Assembly (NCBI RefSeq): GCF_900168115.1
Contig: NZ_FUZC01000001.1
Span: 248,001-312,000 of the forward strand
Direction of reading: 5' to 3'
DNA: 64,000 nt
Source: Salegentibacter salinarum
GTDB taxonomy: Bacteria; Bacteroidota; Bacteroidia; Flavobacteriales; Flavobacteriaceae
The position numbers and the translations under genes were made by a program. The notes under the pieces are model-generated. The model was not told the origin of the DNA. It did not search any database and saw only the letters and a list, made by a program, of their open reading frames with translations. This document shows, in pieces, positions 17,050 through 25,319 of the stretch (its first letter is position 1; the number at the start of each line of letters is the position of its first letter).

Positions 17050-19128
17050 CTATATCCACTTTTCAACCTTTTCAAACAATTGTTTTTTCTGAAAAGGTTT
17101 GGCCAGATAATCATCCATACCAACTTCAGTGCATTTTTGTCTTTCGGTAGCCATAAAATTGGCAGTTAGTGCAACAATGGGGGTTTTTAATCCCATTTCT
17201 TTCCGAAGAAATTTAGTAGTGTCATATCCATTTTTAACCGGCATTTGTACATCCATAAAAATCAGGTCGTAGGTGCTTTCTCTTAAAAAGGAAAGGGCTA
17301 TTTCTCCATTTGAAGCAATATCAACTTCAAGACCTTTTCCTTTTAAAAGAGCCTTTACCAATCGCTGGTTTAGTTCACTGTCTTCACAGATTAAGATTCT
17401 CCCTGAATACCTTTTCTCAAAATTATCTTTCTCATCTTCAACAAGCTGTCTCTCCTGACTGGCTTTTTCAAAAGGAATTTCAAAAATAAAATCGGTTCCT
17501 TTTCCGGGTTCACTCTTTACTTCAATTGTTCCTCCCTGTTTTTCTATCAACTGTCTGGAAATATTTAGTCCTAAACCTGTGCCACCATACTTTTGAGAGG
17601 TATTTTTATCTGCTTGTAAGAAACGTTGAAAAACAGTCTCCAATTTATTCTTCGGAATACCAATTCCGGAATCTGAAACTTTAAAATTCAATGTAGTTTT
17701 GCCGGAAGTTTCTTCGGTTACACTTAAAAATAATTTCACGCCTCCTTCTGAAGTAAATTTTATAGCATTCCCCAAAAGATTAATAAGTACCTGCGAAAGC
17801 CTGTTTTTATCTCCCACTAATAAAGTTGGAACATTGGTTTCAATAATTGGTTCAAATCCAATTTTCTTTTGATGAGCTTTTAAATGCAAAATTGAAAATA
17901 CCCTGTTTACAACATCCCGTATATCAAAAACATCTTTATCTATTTGTAATAACCCGGCATCCATTTTTGAAAGATCCAGAATATCATTAACTATAAAGAG
18001 TAAAGAATCACCGGCGATTTTTACAGCCTTTAAATAACTGGTTTTATGAGCGTCTTCTTCATTTTCCAGTAAAAGATCTGTAAATCCTAAAACTGCGTGA
18101 ATTGGCGTACGAATCTCATGACTAACGTTGGCGATAAAATTATCTTTCTGTTCATTAAGACTTTCGGCCATTTCTTTAGCCTTTTCTAAAGAAATTTCAG
18201 CTTCAATTTCTTTAGTAATATCCTGTGAAATCTTCACCACTTTCACTACATTCCCCTCTAAGTCCTGGATTGGATTATACGAGGCCTGTAAATAAAACTC
18301 AGATCCATCTTTATGTATTCTGCGTACGCGACCCGTTTTATATTCACATCTTCTTAAAGATTCCCAAAGTGTTGTATTTGCCTCGTAATCGGCCGGGGTA
18401 ATGAACATTTTATGATGACTTCCCAATAGTTCCTTTTCGGTATAACCTGAAATTTCTTCAAAATTCCGATTTATAGAAATTATAGTTCCATCGGGTTTAA
18501 ATTCTACAACACCGCTAGAGTTTTTCACCGCTTGCATTAAGGATCTATTCTCACTCTCCTTGAGTTCCAGTTTCCTTTCTGTGCGTGCGATTCGTTTTTC
18601 GAGAATACTATTTAATTCTTTTCCCAGGCTTTTATTTTTTTTCCTGGCTTCTATGAGGTGCATTGCCTGACTGGTAAGTAATTTTAATGCTTGTTTTTGA
18701 CGGTCACTGAGCTTACCGGGTTTACCATCTACTACGCAAACCGTGCCAATATTATAACCGTTTTCGGCTTTTAGTGGCATACCGGCATAGAACCGAATTC
18801 CATTCTCTGCAGTAACATGTGGGTTGTCCTTTACCCTTTCATCTAAAAGAGCATCAGAAATTTCAATAAGTTCGTCCTGCAGTACAGTATATTGGCAGAA
18901 TGTTTCCTCTAATGGTGTCTCCTTTCCATCAAGGCCTACTTTAGCTTTATACCATTGTCTTTTATCGTCTATCATTGCAATAAAAGCAACGGGGACATCG
19001 CAAATTAGGGCAATAAGCTGCGCTAGCTCATTAAAATCTTTCTCGTAGGGTGTATCAAGAATATTATAGGAAAGTAAGGTTTGAAGCCTTTTTATCTCCT
19101 TATTCTCATCAATTTTAGTATTATTCAT
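17050..19128 (-). CDS. Soluble hybrid histidine kinase: GAF-PAS-HisKA-HATPase-REC
   Basis: The 692-residue protein has no signal peptide or membrane segment, so it senses in the cytoplasm. The order is: GAF (about 20-165, with CQYTVLQ and FYAGMPL blocks), a short coiled coil, PAS/PAC (about 195-310), HisKA with phospho-acceptor His337 in NVSHEIRTP, HATPase_c (N454 in the N box; DSGIGI 486-491; GTGLGL 516-521), and a receiver with phospho-acceptor Asp626 and conserved Lys in LAKPF (about 677). No DNA-binding output is attached and no response regulator lies beside it, so the downstream partner is elsewhere. It is monocistronic as far as seen. Confidence 0.88.
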   Translation of the reverse strand: MNNTKIDENKEIKRLQTLLSYNILDTPYEKDFNELAQLIALICDVPVAFIAMIDDKRQWYKAKVGLDGKETPLEETFCQYTVLQDELIEISDALLDERVKDNPHVTAENGIRFYAGMPLKAENGYNIGTVCVVDGKPGKLSDRQKQALKLLTSQAMHLIEARKKNKSLGKELNSILEKRIARTERKLELKESENRSLMQAVKNSSGVVEFKPDGTIISINRNFEEISGYTEKELLGSHHKMFITPADYEANTTLWESLRRCEYKTGRVRRIHKDGSEFYLQASYNPIQDLEGNVVKVVKISQDITKEIEAEISLEKAKEMAESLNEQKDNFIANVSHEIRTPIHAVLGFTDLLLENEEDAHKTSYLKAVKIAGDSLLFIVNDILDLSKMDAGLLQIDKDVFDIRDVVNRVFSILHLKAHQKKIGFEPIIETNVPTLLVGDKNRLSQVLINLLGNAIKFTSEGGVKLFLSVTEETSGKTTLNFKVSDSGIGIPKNKLETVFQRFLQADKNTSQKYGGTGLGLNISRQLIEKQGGTIEVKSEPGKGTDFIFEIPFEKASQERQLVEDEKDNFEKRYSGRILICEDSELNQRLVKALLKGKGLEVDIASNGEIALSFLRESTYDLIFMDVQMPVKNGYDTTKFLRKEMGLKTPIVALTANFMATERQKCTEVGMDDYLAKPFQKKQLFEKVEKWI

Positions 19129-19230
19129 AAGGGGCGTTATGAGCGGCTAAGGTATTAAAAAAGAACTCTCTGCACTTATGATTTTGATAAGGTTTTACTA
19201 AAATAGTTTATAGAAAAATTAACCCAGAGG

Positions 19231-20571
19231 TTAAATTTCAGGTTTCCACCCGGGGGCGTATTCACGGCCCCAAAGCTTCATCGCATCCCTGTCAAAAATT
19301 CTTCCTGTTTTATTGTCTATATCAAAGCCTCTACCTAATTGGTCAGCAATATTTGTATAATGAACCATCGTCATACTAATGTTCGCATCATCTATAGGGG
19401 CGTTTAGCTTTGCTGTGCCGCGTATTCCATCAAAAAAGTTCACCATATGCGCTGTAGACATATCACCTCCGCCACCTAATGCGGTCCCGGCTTCATCAGA
19501 TTCTGAATTATATTCTTTTATTATTTCTCCATTTCTATTGGTAAGTACATATTTCTCACGGTCTACAAACACGCCGCCATCGGTACCATAAATTATGGTA
19601 CCGCGGCCGCCACCGTAGGTATCGTAGGCATTTCGGCTTTTACTATCCCATTGAATAACCTTATCGTTTGCAAACTTAAAAGTGGCGTCCATAGTATCGT
19701 ACATTTCCCAGCCGTCATCTTTAAAATGTCGTTTTGCCGATTGCACATCGGTGCGTAGCGGAATACCAACCTGTAAAGCCCACCGGGCGACATCCATCTC
19801 GTGGGTTCCGTTATTTCCTGATTCAGCAGTGCCGTAAGCCCAACCATACCAGTGCCAGTTATAATCCCAGGTTTCTTCGGTATATTCCCTTCTTGGTGCC
19901 GGTCCCTGCCATAAATCCCAATCTAACCCCTGGGGAACAGGTGCTCTTTTCTGATTTGGAACTTCTCCACGTCCATTTGTATAAAATGCCACTGCTTTAT
20001 AAACTTCCCCAATCGCCCCGTCGTGGATATCTTTTATAATTTCAATTGTATGATTTGAGGAGCGTTGCTGATTCCCCATTTGCACCACTTTTCCATATTT
20101 CTTAGTGGCTTCTACCAGCAGTTCATTTTCAAACATATTGTGGCTGGAAGGTTTTTCAACATACACATGTTTTCCGGCTTTCATCGCCATAATAGAACCT
20201 GGAGTGTGCCAATGATCTGGAGTAGCATTAATAATTGCATCTACCTTTTTATCGTCAAAAACCTTACGAATATCGTTTTCCAGTTTTGGTTTGTAATTTA
20301 TATGTTCTGAAAATCGTTCCAGGGCGTTTACCCGCTGACTTTCCATTACATCGCATAAATACAAGAGTTCTACATTAGAATCCTTGTTGGCAATAGGATC
20401 AAAATAAGCCCCAAGCCTTCTTCCCAAACCGGCTATCGCTACGTGAATCCTGTCGTTGGAACCTATAATTTTACGGTAGCTTTTAGCACTCATTGCCATT
20501 GCTGAACTTCCCACGGCGATGGCCGTTCCGCCCAAAGCTGTTTTCTTTATAAAATCTCTTCTTGAATTCAT
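19231..20571 (-). CDS. Gfo/Idh/MocA family oxidoreductase with Tat signal
   Basis: The 446-residue protein begins with a twin-arginine signal (SRRDFIKK, residues 3-10, then a hydrophobic stretch to about 28). That predicts export of a folded, nucleotide-loaded enzyme. A Rossmann motif GLGRRLG (48-54) and the family VEKPSSH motif (138-144) are present. Such Tat-exported members oxidise sugar or glycoside hydroxyls, often at C3, with tightly bound NAD(P). It starts two bases after the DUF1080 gene, the usual pairing, and is the last gene of the first PUL region. The exact substrate is not determined. Confidence 0.8.
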   Translation of the reverse strand: MNSRRDFIKKTALGGTAIAVGSSAMAMSAKSYRKIIGSNDRIHVAIAGLGRRLGAYFDPIANKDSNVELLYLCDVMESQRVNALERFSEHINYKPKLENDIRKVFDDKKVDAIINATPDHWHTPGSIMAMKAGKHVYVEKPSSHNMFENELLVEATKKYGKVVQMGNQQRSSNHTIEIIKDIHDGAIGEVYKAVAFYTNGRGEVPNQKRAPVPQGLDWDLWQGPAPRREYTEETWDYNWHWYGWAYGTAESGNNGTHEMDVARWALQVGIPLRTDVQSAKRHFKDDGWEMYDTMDATFKFANDKVIQWDSKSRNAYDTYGGGRGTIIYGTDGGVFVDREKYVLTNRNGEIIKEYNSESDEAGTALGGGGDMSTAHMVNFFDGIRGTAKLNAPIDDANISMTMVHYTNIADQLGRGFDIDNKTGRIFDRDAMKLWGREYAPGWKPEI

Positions 20572-20573
20572 AT

Positions 20574-21932
20574 TTATTCCGATTTGATCTTGATATTTTT
20601 AAAACTCACTTCGTTGCCGTGATCCTGAAGTAAAATGTGGCCTTCCTCAGCTTCCCCGAAGTTTGGCCAGTCTACATACTTACTTTCCGAAACCAGTTTG
20701 CGGTATTCTTCACTTTTACGTTCATATTCCAGCACTTTTTCGCCATTTAACCAGTGCTCTACTTTATTGCCTTGGGAAACAATACGGGCGGTGTTCCATT
20801 TTCCTATTGGATTAACCGGTTTATCTGGATCGGCCTGGATTAAATCATATAAAGAAGCCATTGTCCTGCTTCCCTCATGATTACCAAGTTTCGCATCCGG
20901 ATGGCGTTCATCATGAAGGATTTGATATTCCAAACCTATTGAAGAACCGGGGCCTTTATTAAGATCGGTATCCACAAAATATTTAATACCGGAATTGGCG
21001 CCTTCGGTAATTTTGAAATCTACTTTTAATTCAAAATCGCCATAAAGTTCTTTGGTTACAATATCACCACCGGCTTCAGATTCTCCGCCACCACTGGCTA
21101 AAACTGTAAGTACTCCATCTTCTATTTTCCATCCCTCTTCCGGAAATTCATCTAAACGTGCACCACGCCAACCATCGGTGGTTTCACCGTCCCATAACAT
21201 TTCCCAGCCGTTATCTTTTTCAGCTGAAGTTAAAGTGTTTTTGGTTTTTACAGGTTCCAGGGGAGTTTCTGTACTGTATTTATCTAAATCTTCGGTAAGA
21301 ATTTTAATGTTTTTCCACATCACTTCGGTGCCTGCTTCGGCATCTTCACCAATGCTATGTACTTGAAGTGCGATAAAACCTTCTGAAGTTTTATCATCTA
21401 TTAAGTGCGCTGCGGGAACCCCATTTATCCAGGTTTTAATGGTATCTCCAATGGCTTCTACGCGGAAACTATTCCATTCATCTTGCTTAAAAGCGTCCTG
21501 AGCTTCCAGATTTGCGCCTAAATCTACCAACCAGCCACGCCGAGCTTCATCATAAATTCCTCCGGTCCAGGCACGTTCTGAAGGATCTATCTCAACCTGA
21601 TAACCGTGTACCCGGCCATCCATATAATCATCTAAACTATTGCTTCTAATTTGAACGCCGGAATTCATACTTGGGTGCACTTTAAAATCCAGTTCCAGAA
21701 TAAAATCTTCATAATCTTTATTAGTGGTTAGAAAGGTATTCGGCGTATTATGTGCCGTAGTACCGATTATTGTTGAATTTTCTACACGGTATTCGGCATC
21801 TCCACCTTTTTTAGTCCATCCATCCAGACTTTCTTCGCTAAATAATTTTGTCCAGGGGGTCTCTTCTTTTTCTGAGTCGGCGCAGCCTGTAAATATTAAT
21901 GCTGATATCAATAAAATAAATAGGTTTCTCAT
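20574..21932 (-). CDS. Lipoprotein with two DUF1080 (3-keto-disaccharide hydrolase-like) domains
   Basis: The 452-residue protein has a lipoprotein signal (LIFTGC, Cys17) and two tandem concanavalin-like DUF1080 domains, at about 28-215 and 245-450. Both carry the typical DGW...F opening and the GSTxxLY-like and NEWNSFR or GKWNTARI blocks. Family members bind or hydrolyse glycosides, and 3-keto-glycoside hydrolysis has been described for part of the family. I used the ATG at 21932; a longer frame to 21992 gives a non-signal-like extension. It is tightly coupled to the Gfo/Idh/MocA gene that follows. Confidence 0.78.
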   Translation of the reverse strand: MRNLFILLISALIFTGCADSEKEETPWTKLFSEESLDGWTKKGGDAEYRVENSTIIGTTAHNTPNTFLTTNKDYEDFILELDFKVHPSMNSGVQIRSNSLDDYMDGRVHGYQVEIDPSERAWTGGIYDEARRGWLVDLGANLEAQDAFKQDEWNSFRVEAIGDTIKTWINGVPAAHLIDDKTSEGFIALQVHSIGEDAEAGTEVMWKNIKILTEDLDKYSTETPLEPVKTKNTLTSAEKDNGWEMLWDGETTDGWRGARLDEFPEEGWKIEDGVLTVLASGGGESEAGGDIVTKELYGDFELKVDFKITEGANSGIKYFVDTDLNKGPGSSIGLEYQILHDERHPDAKLGNHEGSRTMASLYDLIQADPDKPVNPIGKWNTARIVSQGNKVEHWLNGEKVLEYERKSEEYRKLVSESKYVDWPNFGEAEEGHILLQDHGNEVSFKNIKIKSE

Positions 21933-22002
21933 AAGGTAGGCTTTGAAATATCTGTAAAATATACATAAATTATTAATCTCCAGCCAATTCATTAAAAATA
22001 AA

Positions 22003-22034
22003 AAGCCAGCATACGCTACTGGTATGCCGGCCTT
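22003..22034 (-). terminator. Intrinsic terminator after the GH16 gene
   Basis: On the minus strand, AAGGCCGGCATAC and GTATGCTGGCTT form a stem with one wobble and one bulge around a short loop, followed by TTTATTTTT. It lies 23 bases past the GH16 stop and separates the beta-glucanase operon from the DUF1080-oxidoreductase pair. Confidence 0.75.
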
Positions 22035-22056
22035 ACTATAAAATGGGGCAAAATTT

Positions 22057-22821
22057 TTATTTATAAACCTTTACATAATCTATTAAAAACTGCTTCGGAA
22101 AAATAGAATCATCTACCTCGGGCCCACCAAAATTGCCGCCCACAGCAAGGTTCAATAAGAAATAGAACGGATGCCTGTAGGGGTAAGTTTCTTCGTTTTT
22201 CTCTGAAGGTGAAAACGTATAGGTCTTTTTACCGTCAATATAAAATGTGATCGCATCTTCAGTCCAGTTCATTTTAAAAATATGAAACTTTGAAGTCGCG
22301 TTTTTTACCGGCGTGGTTTTAATATTTTCGGTATCGCCGTGACTTGCGGGCGTGTGCAGGGCATTATGTATTGTATCGGGCTGTCTCCCTACAAATTCCA
22401 TAATATCAATTTCTCCCGAGGCCGGCCAGCCTACCTCATCAATATTATCTCCAAGCATCCAGATTGCCGGCCAAAGTCCGTGGCCATCGGGTAATTTAGC
22501 CCGAACCTCAACAGTACCGTACTGAAACTCAAATTTATCTCTGGTATTTACTTTCCCACTGTAATACTTATCCCCAACTTTATCGGCGGTAAGCACCAAA
22601 TTGCCATCTTTTACTTTTACGTAATCTTGGCTATAAATCTGGCGCTCGTTATTTCCCCATCCGCAAAGATCGGGACAACCGTCACCGGTTTCGTAGCTCC
22701 AGTTTTCCATATTTAGCGAATCCCCTTCAAAATCTTCTTCCCAAATCAATTCCTGAGAGGAAACTTGCAAGCCCATACAAAGTATTAGGCTTAATAATAT
22801 ATTGTTTTTTTTCATCATCAT
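22057..22821 (-). CDS. GH16 endo-beta-glucanase (laminarinase-like), secreted
   Basis: The 254-residue enzyme has a signal peptide (cleavage near VSSQ, about residue 23) and one GH16 jelly-roll domain. The catalytic motif is GEIDIMEFVG, with nucleophile Glu137, helper Asp139 and acid/base Glu142. The extra Met (E-x-D-x-x-E) is the beta-bulge form typical of laminarinases and beta-1,3(4)-glucanases. WPAIWML and the C-terminal IDYVKVYK are standard. The start overlaps the GH3 stop by four bases (ATGA), so the two are co-translated. It probably trims imported beta-1,3-glucan in the periplasm. Confidence 0.9.
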   Translation of the reverse strand: MMMKKNNILLSLILCMGLQVSSQELIWEEDFEGDSLNMENWSYETGDGCPDLCGWGNNERQIYSQDYVKVKDGNLVLTADKVGDKYYSGKVNTRDKFEFQYGTVEVRAKLPDGHGLWPAIWMLGDNIDEVGWPASGEIDIMEFVGRQPDTIHNALHTPASHGDTENIKTTPVKNATSKFHIFKMNWTEDAITFYIDGKKTYTFSPSEKNEETYPYRHPFYFLLNLAVGGNFGGPEVDDSIFPKQFLIDYVKVYK

Positions 22822-25094
22822 TTTTTTAAACTGAATGTTGCTTTTTGAAGATCCCGCGAATTTCCGCCGATAAGAACTTCAAATTCTCCTTCCTCTGATT
22901 CCCATTTTCTATTAGCACTATAAAACTGAAGCATTTTTTCATCAATCTCGAAAGTGACAGTTTTAGATTCTCCGGGAGCCAAACTTACCGTTTCAAATCC
23001 TTTTAATTCTTTTACAGCCCTGGTCGTGCTCGCCACAAGATCCCTCAAGTAAAGCTGAACGATCTCTTTTCCTTCCACATCGCCAGTGTTTTTTAATGTT
23101 ATGCTTGCCTGGATACTTCCATCTGTATCCATTTCTTCTGAAGAAAGTTGCAATCCTTCATATTCAAAATCGGTATAACTAAGTCCGAAGCCAAAAGGAT
23201 AAAGCGCATCTTTCTTTTCATCGGTATACCCGGAATACGTCACATGTATTGGATTGGATGGTCTTCCCGTACTTTTCTGATTGTAATAAAGCGGTTCCTG
23301 GCCTACGGCTCGCGGAAAAGAAACCGGCAATTTTCCAGAAGGATTATAATCTCCCACTAAAACATCGGCAATAGCATTTCCGCTCTCAGAACCTAATTGC
23401 CAGGCTTCCACTATAGCGGGAATATTTTCTGACGCCCAGGTAATTTCAAGGGGTCTTCCGTTTATTAAAACCAAAACAATGTTCTGATTTACTTTATAAA
23501 TTTCTTCCAGCAATTCCTGCTGAACTCCGGCCAAACCAATATTTACCTGGCTTCTGCCTTCTCCGGTTTGAAAAGCATCTTCTCCCAGTGCCATAATCAC
23601 CAAATCGGCTTCTGAAGCGGTATTAATCGCTTCTTCAAACCCCGATTTATCGGTTTCATTAATCTCAAGAGGCATTAAAAAGCTTCGTTCCCCAACGCCC
23701 AGGTCGGCGCCTTTAGCATAAGAGATTTCAACATTTTCACTGATATTATTTTGCAAACCTTCCAGCAAAGAAACAGCTGAATTAGCTTCTCCCTGTGCTC
23801 TCCAGTTTCCAATTGGCGTATCTTTATCATCGGCCAACGGCCCAATAACCGCAATTTTTTGAGCCGATTCTTTTATTGGAAGTAAGTCTTTTTCATTCTT
23901 CAGCAGCACAATAGATTTTTTCGCCACGTCACGAGCAACATTTTTATGCTCCTCAAAAGAGATTTCTTCTAAAAGTTCTGCATTAGAATATAAATACGGA
24001 TCATCAAAAAGTCCGAGTTTAAATTTCACTCTTAGCACTCGTTTCACCGCATCATTGATATAATCTTCGCTTACTTCTCCTTCTTTAACCAGACCTACCA
24101 GACTCGATTCATAGGCGCCACCTTCCATATCCATATCGCTCCCGGCATTCAGGGCGATTTTAGCAGCTTCTTTTTTATCTTTTGCAACTCCATGAGCAAT
24201 CATTTCGGGAATAGAACCCCAATCTGAAACTACAAATCCGTTCCAGTCCCAATCCCTTTTAAGAATATCCCTTTGTAGGGTTTTATGCCCGGTTGCGGGG
24301 ATTCCGTCTAAATCGTTAAAAGCATTCATAAAAGTGGCAACACCTGCTTCGGCGGCAGCTTCAAAGGGAGGGAGAATAGTATTGTGAAGTTCGTTTTCCC
24401 CAATATGAACCGTGTTGTAATCCCTTCCAGCTTCGCCAAAACCATAACCGGCAAAATGTTTTGCCGATGCAGCAATACTTTTTGGGTTTGAAAGATCGTC
24501 ACTTTGATAACCTTTTACTTTGGCCACCGCTACTTTGGAAGTTAGATATGGATCTTCACCGGAACCTTCCATAATTCTCCCCCAACGGGCATCACGTGAA
24601 ACATCTATCATCGGTGAAAAGGTCCAGTTAACCCCATTTGCAGCCGATTCCAGCGCAGCGATTTGTGCCGTTTTTTCCATTGCTTCAAGGTCCCAACTAG
24701 CTGTTTCTGCAAGAGGAACAGGAAAAATTGTGGTGTACCCGTGAATTACATCATAACCAAACATTAAAGGTATTTTTAACCGTGAATTCTCCATAACCAG
24801 TTTTTGCGCTTCGCGTGTGGCTTCTACCGAAAGTACATTAAGCATAGCGCCTACTTTTCCGGCTTTTAGGTTATCTTCCTTTTGTTTGTTGTTCATCTCA
24901 GAAGCAGGTCCTGTAAGATCCCAGCTGCCATTGTATTGCACCAGCTGTCCTACTTTTTCTTCGAGGGTCATTAATGCCAAAACCGAATCTACTTTGGTTT
25001 CCACATTTCTAACCGAACTTTTTATGGTTGAATCCTGTGCGTTGACCATAAAACAGCCCAACAGGAAAAATCCTAATAAATTTAGTTTTTTCAT
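22818..25094 (-). CDS. GH3 beta-glucosidase (BglX-like), periplasmic
   Basis: The 758-residue enzyme has a signal peptide (about 1-19) and the full GH3 layout: TIM barrel, alpha/beta sandwich and C-terminal fibronectin-like domain. Nucleophile Asp291 lies in VVSDWG, and KHF (212-214) is the substrate-binding motif. It should release glucose from laminari-oligosaccharides. It follows the structured 225-base gap after the GH16 lipoprotein gene and is coupled to the smaller GH16 downstream. BglX-type GH3 enzymes have broad beta-glucoside activity, so bond preference is inferred from context. Confidence 0.92.
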   Translation of the reverse strand: MKKLNLLGFFLLGCFMVNAQDSTIKSSVRNVETKVDSVLALMTLEEKVGQLVQYNGSWDLTGPASEMNNKQKEDNLKAGKVGAMLNVLSVEATREAQKLVMENSRLKIPLMFGYDVIHGYTTIFPVPLAETASWDLEAMEKTAQIAALESAANGVNWTFSPMIDVSRDARWGRIMEGSGEDPYLTSKVAVAKVKGYQSDDLSNPKSIAASAKHFAGYGFGEAGRDYNTVHIGENELHNTILPPFEAAAEAGVATFMNAFNDLDGIPATGHKTLQRDILKRDWDWNGFVVSDWGSIPEMIAHGVAKDKKEAAKIALNAGSDMDMEGGAYESSLVGLVKEGEVSEDYINDAVKRVLRVKFKLGLFDDPYLYSNAELLEEISFEEHKNVARDVAKKSIVLLKNEKDLLPIKESAQKIAVIGPLADDKDTPIGNWRAQGEANSAVSLLEGLQNNISENVEISYAKGADLGVGERSFLMPLEINETDKSGFEEAINTASEADLVIMALGEDAFQTGEGRSQVNIGLAGVQQELLEEIYKVNQNIVLVLINGRPLEITWASENIPAIVEAWQLGSESGNAIADVLVGDYNPSGKLPVSFPRAVGQEPLYYNQKSTGRPSNPIHVTYSGYTDEKKDALYPFGFGLSYTDFEYEGLQLSSEEMDTDGSIQASITLKNTGDVEGKEIVQLYLRDLVASTTRAVKELKGFETVSLAPGESKTVTFEIDEKMLQFYSANRKWESEEGEFEVLIGGNSRDLQKATFSLKK

Positions 25095-25158
25095 AATTTA
25101 AAGTAAGCTACCCCGGGATAAACCCAAGAGGTAATATTGGAAAATATAATTTGATTTC

Positions 25159-25306
25159 GAGGCAAGCCTCAACCCCTCCCGGCATCGGGATAATCTATTA
25201 TCGAATAAAAAACTGCCTGAACTGCGTTTAAGAAGTCAAGTTTGTGGCCTACAAACAAATAATCTCCAAGCGTAAATTCAGAAAACAATAACAACAATCA
25301 GGCAGT
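25159..25306 (-). promoter_or_regulatory. Structured 3' UTR with long hairpin between PUL genes
   Basis: Downstream of the GH16 lipoprotein gene on the minus strand, ACTGCCTGA (25306-25298) pairs perfectly with TCAGGCAGT (25220-25212) across about 77 bases, followed by TTTTTTATT. A smaller TTTGT/ACAAA hairpin lies in the loop. Further on are two short perfect stems, CCCG/CGGG (within 25178-25191) and GAGGC/GCCTC (25159-25170). The layout suggests partial termination or RNA processing before GH3. Confidence 0.5.
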
Positions 25307-25319
25307 CCTATTTTTAGTT

